Below, piece after piece: positions 1 through 8,475 of a stretch of 64,000 nucleotides of DNA. A program made the translations under genes and the position numbers. Source of the DNA: an uncultured Aquimarina sp. GTDB lineage: Bacteria; Bacteroidota; Bacteroidia; Flavobacteriales; Flavobacteriaceae. The notes below the pieces were generated by a model. The model saw only the letters and a list, made by a program, of their open reading frames with translations. It ran no database searches and had not been told where the DNA came from. The stretch's first letter is position 1; each line of letters opens with the position of its first letter. Where the stretch lies: the NCBI GenBank assembly GCA_947496705.1, contig CANMDW010000012.1, forward strand, positions 1 to 64,000. The letters are read 5' to 3'.

Positions 1-2586
1 GATATTATTGGCAAAACTAAGGGTAATGTTATATTGTTTTACATTGTCGGCATTGACATTGGTTGCATATCCAAACTTGATTTCATGTCCGGCATCCATG
101 GCCCAATCTGTTCCCGGAGCGGCTTGTTTCAACACGCGATTGAGAGGAGAGGCCTCTAACTGCTGCTGTGAATACGGATTTGGGGTGTTCTCATATGTAG
201 GTACGTTATAGTATTCCAAAGTTTTATTAAGGGCATCTATACGATAACTTCCAATGTCTCCTTGTCCTGTAGCATAGGGCAGAAATTCTTTTTCTACTCT
301 TCCGTAGGCATCATATTCGATATGGGTGACAATGTCATTTTTTTGTGGGGATTGGTCTATTCCTATTTGTTGTATGGGCCTGCCCAGGCCATCAAAGTAT
401 GTGATTTGTTGTATGACACTATCATCTTCTGTAAAGAAAGCTGCACCGGTTGTTTTTCCTTCTTGATAGGTGCGTGTATAGATATAATTCTGATCCAGTG
501 GGTTACTGGGAGGTGAACAATCGTTGACAGGTGAACTTATATCAGGACATTGATCATTGCTATTCTGTACATAACCAGAGGGTTGGGTACAGCTTGGGGC
601 ACTGGGATTGTTTGGATCTCCTAGTCCATCGGTATCGGCATCTGCATACCATATTGTATCCGGGTTAATGCTGGTATTAGCATCATTACAATCACCTACA
701 GGCAAAACCGTTTGGGTATACCCTGTACCTGGATTGGTACAACTGGTGGTAGTTGAAACCGCATAGCCATCTGCGTCTGCATCCAGATACCAGGTAAAAA
801 TGGGGTTGATCACCGCACGAATGGCCTTTCTACTGGCAGTACAACAAACTGTTCCAGAACAACTATAACTTTCTGCATAATAGGTGGTGGTAGTATTGAT
901 AGTAGGGGTAGTAAAGTTGTTTCCTGTAGCCAGTAATGTATCTGTAGCATCGTACCATCTGATGGTATGGCCATTGGCTCCTGGAGTAGCAGAAAGAGTT
1001 ACCGTTCCCGGACCACAACGACTTACATCTGCACCTGATGCTATGCCCGGGATAGTATTGATCACTGCCCGGATAGCTTTTCTGCTTGAAGTACTGGTAC
1101 CACACCCTGTATTGGTATTATAACTTTCTGCATAATAGGTAGTGGTTTCAAAATGAGAAGGTGTTGTAAAGCTATTGTCTGTACCTACCAATGCTCCTCC
1201 CGAGGTATACCAACGGATGCCATTAGCACTACTTCCGGGAGTTGCAGTAAGGGTAACAGGTCCAGGACCACAACGGTTTACATCGCTACCTATTGCCTCA
1301 CCTGGCACTCCATTTACCACATAATCGATCCTGGTAGCAGAACTCCAGCAATCTGTAAAGTTATTTTTGGCCCTGAGGTAATAGGTACCGGGACTATTAA
1401 AAGTGATAGTGGGCAATGCAGTGTTATAGTTCTCTTCGGTACCTGTAGCAGTACTCTGCCATAACCATGAAACGTCATTGGGGGGAACACCCTTGGTAAG
1501 GATAGTACTACCACAGTTATAGGTGATATCGGGATAGCTTGGTGGTGAGGGCTGCGCCTTGACGGTATAATTTATATGACGCGCATTCCCCCAGCAACCA
1601 GTAGTATTGTTTCTTCCCCTAAGATAGTGTATAGTTCCACTATACTTTGTTACAGAAATACCAGAATTTGAAGTGCTTGTTCCCAAGACATTGCTCTGCC
1701 AGAACCAGGTAACACCACTGGGTGGATTACTACGGGTAAGAACGGTATTCCCGCAACTTCTGGTTACTGTAGGAGCAGCGGGAGTGCCCGGTCTGGCATT
1801 AATAGTATAATTTATGGTTCTGGCAGCACTCCAACATCCTGTGCTACTTTTTCTGGCTCTTAAATAATATACCGTACCACTATATAAAGTTATACTCCTG
1901 ATATCACTTCCTATAGGAATATCTGTTCCTGTCGGGGAGCTCTGCCACCACCATTCAACCCCACTTGGAGGTGTTCCCATAGTAAGAGTTGTACTGCTAC
2001 AATTATTGGTGATGGTGGGAAGTGGGGGGACATCAGGGGACACAATTTCATCGACAATACCATTACAATTATTATCCGCACCATCACAACGCTCTGGTGT
2101 AGAAGGGTTTACATTGGGATTGCCATCGTTACAATCACGATTATCCCGCACATAACCATCCGGACCGGTCGTATTTGAAACTATCGAGTTATTGGGATCC
2201 CCATATCCATCCCCGTCGCTATCACGATACCAAGTTATGGGAGTGTTCGACTGCCATATCGAAAACACAGCATGATAATCACTAAGATTAAACCTAATTG
2301 TAGTACTTCTACTATTTCCTCCTGAATTTGGCTGACATACTACCTGGATGGTATTGAGGGCTATATGTGTAACCGTAAGCCATGAAGGTACGTCGTTAAA
2401 GGTTATCTGATTGCAGTTAGTAGAACTTTCATAGGTAATTATTGAATTTAAAGTCCCTCCACCATTACCAAAATAAAATGCTATTGGGCTAATATTAGTG
2501 GGCCTACATTGTGCATGTGTTGTGTATGTTGTAAAAACAGCAATAAATAGTATATATATAGGAATTAATTTGATATAAGTTCTCAT
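1..2586 (-). CDS. DUF6443/RHS-type secreted protein with Ig-like and MopE-like repeats (3' end outside window)
   Basis: The frame stays open for 862 codons from an ATG at 2586 and runs off the left edge, so the C-terminus is missing. Residues 1-26 are a Sec signal peptide (YTTHAQ before C27). Residues about 112-180 match the MopE putative metal-binding pattern (WYRDSDGDGYGDP, then DCNDGNPNVNP and CDGADNNCNG). About 180-595 are Ig-like repeats: three with a WQS...YYLRAR...GCW pattern and two with CGPG-VTL...YYAESY. A second Asp-rich MopE/thrombospondin-3-like segment follows. From about 695 the sequence is the DUF6443 N-terminal region of Bacteroidota RHS proteins (YFDGLGRPIQQ, EYDAYGR). RHS repeats and a variable C-terminal tip would be expected beyond the edge, which is inference. 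It starts 7 bp after the stop of the upstream RHS-type gene, so the two are probably one transcript. The plus-strand ORFs overlapping it are shadows. Confidence 0.9.
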   Translation of the reverse strand, partial: MRTYIKLIPIYILFIAVFTTYTTHAQCRPTNISPIAFYFGNGGGTLNSIITYESSTNCNQITFNDVPSWLTVTHIALNTIQVVCQPNSGGNSRSTTIRFNLSDYHAVFSIWQSNTPITWYRDSDGDGYGDPNNSIVSNTTGPDGYVRDNRDCNDGNPNVNPSTPERCDGADNNCNGIVDEIVSPDVPPLPTITNNCSSTTLTMGTPPSGVEWWWQSSPTGTDIPIGSDIRSITLYSGTVYYLRARKSSTGCWSAARTINYTINARPGTPAAPTVTRSCGNTVLTRSNPPSGVTWFWQSNVLGTSTSNSGISVTKYSGTIHYLRGRNNTTGCWGNARHINYTVKAQPSPPSYPDITYNCGSTILTKGVPPNDVSWLWQSTATGTEENYNTALPTITFNSPGTYYLRAKNNFTDCWSSATRIDYVVNGVPGEAIGSDVNRCGPGPVTLTATPGSSANGIRWYTSGGALVGTDNSFTTPSHFETTTYYAESYNTNTGCGTSTSSRKAIRAVINTIPGIASGADVSRCGPGTVTLSATPGANGHTIRWYDATDTLLATGNNFTTPTINTTTTYYAESYSCSGTVCCTASRKAIRAVINPIFTWYLDADADGYAVSTTTSCTNPGTGYTQTVLPVGDCNDANTSINPDTIWYADADTDGLGDPNNPSAPSCTQPSGYVQNSNDQCPDISSPVNDCSPPSNPLDQNYIYTRTYQEGKTTGAAFFTEDDSVIQQITYFDGLGRPIQQIGIDQSPQKNDIVTHIEYDAYGRVEKEFLPYATGQGDIGSYRIDALNKTLEYYNVPTYENTPNPYSQQQLEASPLNRVLKQAAPGTDWAMDAGHEIKFGYATNVNADNVKQYNITLSFANNI

Positions 2587-2593
2587 GGCTTGG

Positions 2594-5500
2594 TTAGTTT
2601 TTATAGTGATACTTATAATCAGTCAACAGTATGTTGTCCTGATCCCGAACTTCTTTCAATCGGTTAAAGTTGTCATATTTATAATAGGTGGTATACCCTT
2701 TGGGATCGGTCATACTGGTCATGCCAATCAATGGGTCGTAAGTATAGGTAGTGACCATGGCGTTGGATAAATTTTCACGCAGGCTGTTTATGGCGAGTAG
2801 ATTGGTTTCATTTAAAGCCTTTACTGCAGCAGTACCGGAAAGTCCCAAAGCGATTGCAATCTCAGCATAGGTGGCGTTCTCTATCTTTGCTACAGGATAT
2901 TCCTTGTAATACCCCCAGATATAAGATATTACAATACCGTTTGCTTTAGAGACCTCAACCGGGTTTGCTTTAGCATCATAATTTTTATAGGTAATGCGGT
3001 CTTGTAAAACTGTAGTACCTTTGGATGTTTGTACAAATTCAGGTAATGTGAGATTGATATCTGTCCATGCTTTATAATTTGTCCTTTGTGCCGTTTTATG
3101 ACCGTCAATTATGGTTTCCACCTGTATGGTTTCGGTAAGACGATGTGCATTATTTTTATTAAGCTGCTGTATCGCATTGAACTCATTGGCTGTTAGGGAT
3201 TCTGATCCTGATAAAGAGTTTACACCTATGATATCATCAGGATAATAGGTTTTGGTAGTTACGATTTTTCCGTCGCTGGTAGTGGTCTTTGTTTTGGTAG
3301 GTTGCAGATGGATGTTGTTTTCGTAGAAATATTCGGTTGTAGTAACTACAGGATTCCCTACATTTATGTCAAAATCTGTTGTTGTGGTAGCGTTCAATTT
3401 TATCCATGATGTTTCCACATCATAAAAAGCATAATGAAAGTAATATGATTGTTCCTGATCAATATATCCGGTGCAAACATCTGGAGGAGCTTGAACCCGA
3501 TTTCTCTTTTTTAGTATCGATAATCCTTTTACTGTATGTGAAGGAATTTCGGGGCTTATAAATGAATAGTCATATGTGATTTTTTGAAGTGTATCTCCAT
3601 ACCTATTAAAGATAATTTGTTTTTTTAACTTATTGGCAATATCGCTGATATCATCTTGAGGTGCAAATGGAGGTTCTGATGGGGTGTTATCGGGGTTTTC
3701 TAAGGCATCCGGGACATAATATTGATACTCTATAGACCCATTATTCTGGTCATTTGCATCTATTTTTTCTTCAATAACTTTAGAATAAATAACATGGCTT
3801 CCCTGTGAGGCTCCTAATACAGCCATGCTACTGGATGAAATGGTATGAATTTGATACTCTCCTATACTTGTTGCTGCCCAACAACCCAACGGGACATTAT
3901 AATAACCAGCATTATACATTTCCTGATCATAATATGAATAATGAATGGGAAACGTAATTAGTTTACCTTGCTCATAGGTGTATTTTTTTTGATCGATAAT
4001 GGCTCCGTCTGTATCTTTATTTACTATTTTTTGTATGCGTAATCCTCCTGCGGTGATTTCTGTATTTTTTAAATCGGTATCAGAATTTTGCAAATATGAG
4101 AATTTAGCATAGGTCACAAATCTTTTCTCCAACTCTTCCGGTAAGGCAACATAGCAAGGTTCCAGGACACAAGGCATATCGGTTAGTATAAACTTATAAT
4201 CTCCGGGAGATAATTCTATAGATGTATCAAAACTTTCATCTTCTAAAGAAGGATATGATGGCCACCACGACCTTATTTCTATCCATGCCCCATTTTCATA
4301 TTTTTGTAAATACACTGCAGGCCTATTGGTATTGTATTCTTCTCTAAAATTTGAAAAATCAATGTCAAATAGTATATTTTGATTCTCTTGTGTTTCTATA
4401 GAAAAAAGTTCTTCTTTATATACTCCTTGTGTAGAGGTGAGACTTATATCTTTTTTATTATTTAAAAGAAAAGGACTATACGGATCATAAAACTTGGGAG
4501 TAAACGCTTTGTGTGCTTCAAAAAAGAATTCTGTACTGCCCTTGGTAGGATAAGTGATTTTTTTTAATACTCCTCTTTTCATAGTTACCTCATTAGGCAA
4601 TCGATCCGCCTGGTACTGTCCATATGGGTTGTTTACAGCAGAAATAGTTGGAATTAAATTGGTATTACCAGCTGCATTGTAAAACCCCCAAAAATCCTGG
4701 TCATACTTGGCTCCATTAGGAATTTTAGATTGATATTCAAAAGTGTAAGATTTGTACTCTTGAGTGGCCTTATCATATTCTTTAATTTCATCTAGGTATA
4801 ACTTTCCTACGTAATCGTAATTAAACACATAACTCTTTATAAGTTGATCAGCATCGTTAAATATTTCTATTTTACTTAGCTCTATTTCGTTCTCAATATC
4901 AGTTCTGTTTGCAGTAGTAGTAAATTCAATTCTTCCATTGGAAAAAAGAATCCTTTTTAAAACGCGATTCCCATACACCGTAGTTTTAGCTGATGATGGC
5001 GATTCAAACTCTGGGTTCACCGGAAGAATATTTAAACCGTTAAATTCTGGCAACGTAAATATAGGTTGTACAAAATACCATTCCAGGGATTGGTTTTTTG
5101 GTTTGTCGACCATGGAAGTATTATCCTCATATTCAAAATATATGTTTGTATTTGTTTTTGGATTAAATATTTTTGTTAAATACCATGCAGACGTAAAACT
5201 AGGTTGGCTTCCCGTAGCTGTTATTTCTTTACCAAGCCCGGAGATCGTATTGTTATTGGTACCAAAATAGTATTGTATACCTGTTTGGTTGGTGATCACC
5301 CATGTATCAATTTCTCCGCCTAAAAAAATGGGTTCAACTTTACTATTTGAATAGGGCTTGGAAACAATATTGTTGTCTTCATCAAAATACAATTTACCAG
5401 AGGATCCCATGAAATTATAATAAAACAAATCGGGTTCTCTATCCTTAACCCCTACACCATCTGGTGATGCCTGTGGGCCAAAGTATTGGATTATATTAGT

Positions 5501-5899
5501 AGTTTGAGTTATATCGTTAATAGCTGCTTCTGTTGGCAAATTATTATTCCTTAATCCATTTGGGGAATCATCTGGCATACCTCTCACTGATCTTGTAATA
5601 ACTCCTCCAGCATTTAGCGACCATCCTAAACCTACCCATGAAGCATTATCCTCGACCCGTACTCCTGAAGCATGGTAATTTAATGATATAGGTACATTTA
5701 TACCTGAACTATTAATTTCATAAAGAGGTATCCCAATAGAAGGTAACCCAACATTATAACTAACGGGGATTTCACCATATTTTCCTAAAGAAGATGCTGT
5801 GGGAGAAGGAGGGACTATATTGGTTAAATCTTGAGAAAATTCCTGTGAGAAAACGTTAATCACGCTCATTACTCCAAATAAAAAAAGAACTTTTTTCAT
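2594..5899 (-). CDS. Secreted RHS/YD-repeat protein (short partner of the DUF6443 gene)
   Basis: This is a 1101-residue secreted protein with a signal peptide at residues 1-18 (FGVMSVINVFSQ). It carries the conserved Bacteroidota RHS N-terminal block: PPSPTASSLGKYGEIPVSY, then LNYHASGVRV and SWVGLGWSLNAGGVITRSVRG. The middle is a long beta-rich region. Recognisable YD repeats occur only at the very end (YTYDPLIGMTSMTDPKG, YKYDNFNRLKEV), and the protein stops at once with no RHS-associated core or toxin tip. Proteins of about this size encoded just before a DUF6443 gene are a recurrent pair in Flavobacteriia. RHS repeats usually form a hollow shell or secreted surface filament; the role of this shorter partner is not known to me. 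The upstream spacer (5900-6514) is long enough for its own promoter. Two genes with 7 bp between them suggests coordinated expression and perhaps joint assembly, which is inference. Confidence 0.88.
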   Translation of the reverse strand: MKKVLFLFGVMSVINVFSQEFSQDLTNIVPPSPTASSLGKYGEIPVSYNVGLPSIGIPLYEINSSGINVPISLNYHASGVRVEDNASWVGLGWSLNAGGVITRSVRGMPDDSPNGLRNNNLPTEAAINDITQTTNIIQYFGPQASPDGVGVKDREPDLFYYNFMGSSGKLYFDEDNNIVSKPYSNSKVEPIFLGGEIDTWVITNQTGIQYYFGTNNNTISGLGKEITATGSQPSFTSAWYLTKIFNPKTNTNIYFEYEDNTSMVDKPKNQSLEWYFVQPIFTLPEFNGLNILPVNPEFESPSSAKTTVYGNRVLKRILFSNGRIEFTTTANRTDIENEIELSKIEIFNDADQLIKSYVFNYDYVGKLYLDEIKEYDKATQEYKSYTFEYQSKIPNGAKYDQDFWGFYNAAGNTNLIPTISAVNNPYGQYQADRLPNEVTMKRGVLKKITYPTKGSTEFFFEAHKAFTPKFYDPYSPFLLNNKKDISLTSTQGVYKEELFSIETQENQNILFDIDFSNFREEYNTNRPAVYLQKYENGAWIEIRSWWPSYPSLEDESFDTSIELSPGDYKFILTDMPCVLEPCYVALPEELEKRFVTYAKFSYLQNSDTDLKNTEITAGGLRIQKIVNKDTDGAIIDQKKYTYEQGKLITFPIHYSYYDQEMYNAGYYNVPLGCWAATSIGEYQIHTISSSSMAVLGASQGSHVIYSKVIEEKIDANDQNNGSIEYQYYVPDALENPDNTPSEPPFAPQDDISDIANKLKKQIIFNRYGDTLQKITYDYSFISPEIPSHTVKGLSILKKRNRVQAPPDVCTGYIDQEQSYYFHYAFYDVETSWIKLNATTTTDFDINVGNPVVTTTEYFYENNIHLQPTKTKTTTSDGKIVTTKTYYPDDIIGVNSLSGSESLTANEFNAIQQLNKNNAHRLTETIQVETIIDGHKTAQRTNYKAWTDINLTLPEFVQTSKGTTVLQDRITYKNYDAKANPVEVSKANGIVISYIWGYYKEYPVAKIENATYAEIAIALGLSGTAAVKALNETNLLAINSLRENLSNAMVTTYTYDPLIGMTSMTDPKGYTTYYKYDNFNRLKEVRDQDNILLTDYKYHYKN

Positions 5900-6514
5900 C
5901 TTATTATGTTTTTGAACTGTTTGACTTTGACTCTTAATTTTTGTTTATAATTTCTTATTGTTATGATTGTTTTTCCTAAGCAATGGTGAAAAGATTAAAT
6001 TCTTCTTTTCTTTTTGATAGTATTGAGATCAAATATGAGTTATAGAATGAAATCTTATTACAATAATAAACCCTATTAGTTTCATTTTTTGAAACTCTGA
6101 GCGCGTCATTGTTAAAGTTTAGTTAAATAATGAAGTCCGAAGTCCGAAGACCGAAGCATGACCAACAAAGAGCATAATTTCCCCCCTCGAGGCCTGCCTG
6201 CCGGCTTATCTACCATAGGTAGGCTAGGCAGGGGGATTAAGGGGGGTGTTTAAAATGAGGAGTCGGAAGACGGTTGTCAGAAGTCGGAAGACCGAAGTCG
6301 AGGGTCGGAAGTCAAAGAATTGAACACCGGACACCGGACACCGGACATCCAGCAGAAAAAAGGATAAGGAGTCCGAAGCCCGAAGTCAGAAGTCGACATT
6401 CCCGACTTGTTGTTTAACGAATACGAAGAGTTAACATGGCAACATAGTTTTTTGAGTGAAAAGAAATATTTTCCCGTTTTTTCCGTTAGAAAACACACTA
6501 AATAACCCCATATC
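5900..6514. repeat. Gene-free spacer with low-complexity GAAGTC/CCGGACA repeats and a palindrome
   Basis: No credible gene lies here. From about 6131 to 6400 the sequence changes to GC-richer low-complexity DNA built from variants of GAAGTCCGAAGACCG and GTCGGAAG. It includes a short tandem CCGGACA array near 6325-6350. Between 6181 and 6235 is an imperfect palindrome: a C-run and CTCGAGGC, then CCTGCCT and CTACC paired with GGTAG and AGGCAGG, ending in a G-run. A small GGTCGGAAG piece recurs downstream of valS near 39660, and the CTCGAGGC plus CTACC/GGTAG arrangement recurs at 58904-58955, so this looks like a dispersed intergenic repeat. The promoters of both flanking genes must lie in this spacer. 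The 133-residue minus ORF here is a repeat artefact. Confidence 0.6.
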
Positions 6515-7519
6515 ATGAAAAATTCAGCTTTCCGCATACTACTCTCGGCAGCCATATTGGCCATAGTAACTTCCTGTTCTTCAGATGACAGCAACGAGAA
6601 CACAAACAATCCCGATAATCCCGATAATCCTGGTCTGGAGCTGTCTGCAGCAGAAAACATACAGATTTTTCCCGCCAATCATCCTTTGAATATGGATATC
6701 TCTAATAGTCTTGTGGATCCTAATTCAGATTTGATTTTAGAAAAAATAGGACTTACCGAACACCTCTTTACCGATTTTGGTAGTGGTCTTTACCAGGGGT
6801 CGCTTATTGGTATCCCCTATGTAGTGGTAAACGGCAAACAACCGTTGGTTCCTGTAACATTCAGAGCAAATGATTATGATGGTAACTATGGAAACGAGAG
6901 TGATCAGGGTCCATTTCCCATCCCGTTAAATGCTCCCGTTGAAGGCAATGGAGAAGGGGATAGCCATATTATCTCTGTAGATGTAGAAAACGGGATGTTA
7001 TATGAACTCTATAATACCGATCAGGCAGGAGATGGTTTTGCGGCTTCTTCGGCTGCAGTATTTAACTTAAATACCGTCGCATTCAGGCCCGATGGCTGGA
7101 CCTCGGCCGATGCAGCCGGGCTGCCCATATTTCCTTTATTGGTGCGGTATCCCGAAATTGAAAAAGGAGAGATCGATCACCCGATTCGATTTACGATCGC
7201 CCGCAATAACATATATGAAGGCTATGTGCATCCTGCCCGCCACCTGGTTTCGGGTAATACAAGTGATGATTTATTACCATTTGGTGGCCGGTTACGACTT
7301 AAAGCCGGATATGATATCAGCGGTTTTTCTCAAACCAACCAGATCATCCTCAACGCCATGAAAAAATATGGCTTGATCCTGGCCGATGTAGGATCAAATA
7401 TGTTTATCACCGGGGCACCCAATGATAACTGGGATAACGACGACCTAAGGAACCTTCAGCAGGTAACTCTCGATAACTTCGAAGTGATCGAACTGGGAGA
7501 GATCACTTTGGATAATTAG
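6515..7519 (+). CDS. Surface lipoprotein of a conserved secreted family, function unknown
   Basis: The 334-residue product begins with a lipoprotein signal (lipobox VTSC, Cys21). The mature start CSSDDSNEN is acidic, like the lipoprotein export signals that send Bacteroidota lipoproteins to the cell surface, so surface exposure is likely but inferred. After a short Asn/Asp/Pro linker comes one globular domain with striking conserved blocks: QGPFPIPLNAPVEG, DVENGMLYELYN, RPDGWTSADAAGLPIFP, VHPARHLVSG and YGLILADVGSNMFITGAPN. From memory, these blocks recur in secreted proteins of Actinomycetota, Acidobacteriota and Bacteroidota that carry no functional name. Conserved Asp, His and Arg residues suggest a binding or catalytic site, but I cannot assign a reaction. 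It is transcribed alone, and a hairpin at 7515-7544 overlaps its stop codon. Confidence 0.85.
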   Translation: MKNSAFRILLSAAILAIVTSCSSDDSNENTNNPDNPDNPGLELSAAENIQIFPANHPLNMDISNSLVDPNSDLILEKIGLTEHLFTDFGSGLYQGSLIGIPYVVVNGKQPLVPVTFRANDYDGNYGNESDQGPFPIPLNAPVEGNGEGDSHIISVDVENGMLYELYNTDQAGDGFAASSAAVFNLNTVAFRPDGWTSADAAGLPIFPLLVRYPEIEKGEIDHPIRFTIARNNIYEGYVHPARHLVSGNTSDDLLPFGGRLRLKAGYDISGFSQTNQIILNAMKKYGLILADVGSNMFITGAPNDNWDNDDLRNLQQVTLDNFEVIELGEITLDN

Positions 7520-7544
7520 TGTCTGGTCGGAAATAGACACTAAT
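7515..7544 (+). terminator. Hairpin overlapping the stop of the lipoprotein gene; carries the end sequence of a repeat family
   Basis: A perfect 10-bp stem, ATTAGTGTCT paired with AGACACTAAT, encloses the loop GGTCGGAAAT and includes the TAG stop at 7517-7519. It lacks a clear T-run, so termination is likely but not certain. The 18-mer AGTGTCTGGTCGGAAATA at 7518-7535 matches both terminal repeats of the element at 55344-55506 (one and two mismatches allowing for strand), so this may be a solo end of that element. Confidence 0.5.
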
Positions 7545-7566
7545 CAGCCAAAGCCCGATAAAATTG

Positions 7567-7761
7567 TTAAGATTTAAAATCCTCTTCCTTTAATGTTTTG
7601 GTATGGGTATCCTCTTCTTTTGTGTCAACAAGTTCGATCTTGTTTTCCTGATCAAAGTATCCTTCTTTTTTCTGAAATAAAATAGGCACGGGTATCATAG
7701 CCGCTATAATAATCAATAGGATGAGGGCAAATCGCCTGCATGTTTTTTTTAATCTTTTCAT
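7567..7761 (-). CDS. Small single-span membrane protein, hypothetical
   Basis: The 64-residue product starts at the ATG at 7761 (MKRLKKTCRRF). An upstream in-frame start would add ten residues of no obvious value. A basic N-terminus is followed by one hydrophobic span (ALILLIIIAAMIPVPILF) and a charged tail rich in Glu, Lys and Thr, so an inner-membrane anchor with a soluble tail is the simplest reading. I do not recognise the family. The next minus-strand gene, at 7848-8228, is also a small membrane or secreted protein, and the two may share a transcript with a gap of about 86 bp. Confidence 0.5.
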   Translation of the reverse strand: MKRLKKTCRRFALILLIIIAAMIPVPILFQKKEGYFDQENKIELVDTKEEDTHTKTLKEEDFKS

Positions 7762-7847
7762 TGAATATATAAGGATAGTATCACCATACACTGGTGATGA
7801 CCATTAAAAATGTTTGAAAATTGCCGGAAAGAGCAAATAGGATATGG

Positions 7848-8228
7848 TTATCCTACCGGGAAATAAAAAGAATCTTCTTCTTCAGTATAGGTCACAGGCC
7901 GAATTGAATATGTGTGCAACCTGTCTAAGGATGAAACCGAAATAGCGTAGTTTTTAATCTTCGTTAAAGTAAATTTGGTATGTTGTATTGCTATGAATGC
8001 TAAAGAATTCTTTTTGCCAGATGGAAAACCTTGATCCTCTTTTGAAACATTTTTGTAAGAAGCGGTTTTTTCGGGGTGTTTTTCGGCAACAACTACTAGT
8101 GCTGTAGTAGTGTTTTTTACCTCTGAAGCGATATAACCAGCATATCCTCCCGAACTGCATAAGACAGCAATTGCAAAAAACCATTGCAAAATGCGAAGAG
8201 TATAATAGGTAGCTGTATAATTTTTCAT
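7848..8228 (-). CDS. Hypothetical membrane-anchored or secreted protein
   Basis: The chosen ATG at 8228 gives 126 residues. The longer reading needs a TTG six codons upstream. A hydrophobic N-terminal segment (ILQWFFAIAVLCSSGGYAGYIASEV) is a membrane anchor or uncleaved signal. The rest is polar, with a Lys/Thr-rich middle and a C-terminal EEEDSFYFPVG. No domain is recognised. The overlapping ORF on the same strand in another frame lacks any such organisation. The gene is plausible because of its length and membrane-protein pattern, but homology is needed to confirm it. Confidence 0.5.
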   Translation of the reverse strand: MKNYTATYYTLRILQWFFAIAVLCSSGGYAGYIASEVKNTTTALVVVAEKHPEKTASYKNVSKEDQGFPSGKKNSLAFIAIQHTKFTLTKIKNYAISVSSLDRLHTYSIRPVTYTEEEDSFYFPVG

Positions 8229-8305
8229 AGATATACAAAAATACAATTTTTAAAACCAAAGAATGCAAACCTGCTCGTTAGACAGGCCCGAAGGGGAAAC
8301 TTACA

Positions 8306-8336
8306 CCCTCCCAAATGACATTGCCCTTTGGGAGGG
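8306..8336. terminator. Intergenic hairpin upstream of prfA
   Basis: CCCTCCCAAA at 8306-8315 pairs perfectly with TTTGGGAGGG at 8327-8336 around an 11-nt loop. It lies between a leftward small gene and rightward prfA, so it terminates neither obviously. It is preceded by GGGGAAACTTA, which also occurs in the palindromic repeat near 58948, so a dispersed intergenic repeat is the likelier reading. Confidence 0.4.
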
Positions 8337-8439
8337 GTCGAGGTGTGATAACATACGATTGTAACATATATTTTAGCTAGAACCGAAATTTGTCGTACAC
8401 TCATGCCATGTTCTGGTATGTGCTTTTGACAAAAAAGCT

Positions 8440-8447
8440 TACTTTTG
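8440..8447 (+). promoter_or_regulatory. prfA promoter -7 box
   Basis: TACTTTTG matches the Bacteroidota primary-sigma -7 consensus TAnnTTTG and lies 29 bp before the prfA ATG. The only nearby TTG (8426-8428) is closer than usual for a -33 element, so only the -7 box is well supported. Confidence 0.5.
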
Positions 8448-8475
8448 TATCTTCTACTCTTAGGATTGATACATT

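Noticed and set aside
8..1514. Plus- and minus-strand ORFs of 60-103 residues over the DUF6443 gene
   Set aside because: They lie inside the continuous 862-codon minus-strand frame with clear signal peptide and domains.
6277..6678. 133-residue minus-strand ORF
   Set aside because: It spans the low-complexity repeat and the start of the lipoprotein gene on the other strand, and shows no domain or signal. It is a product of the repeat.
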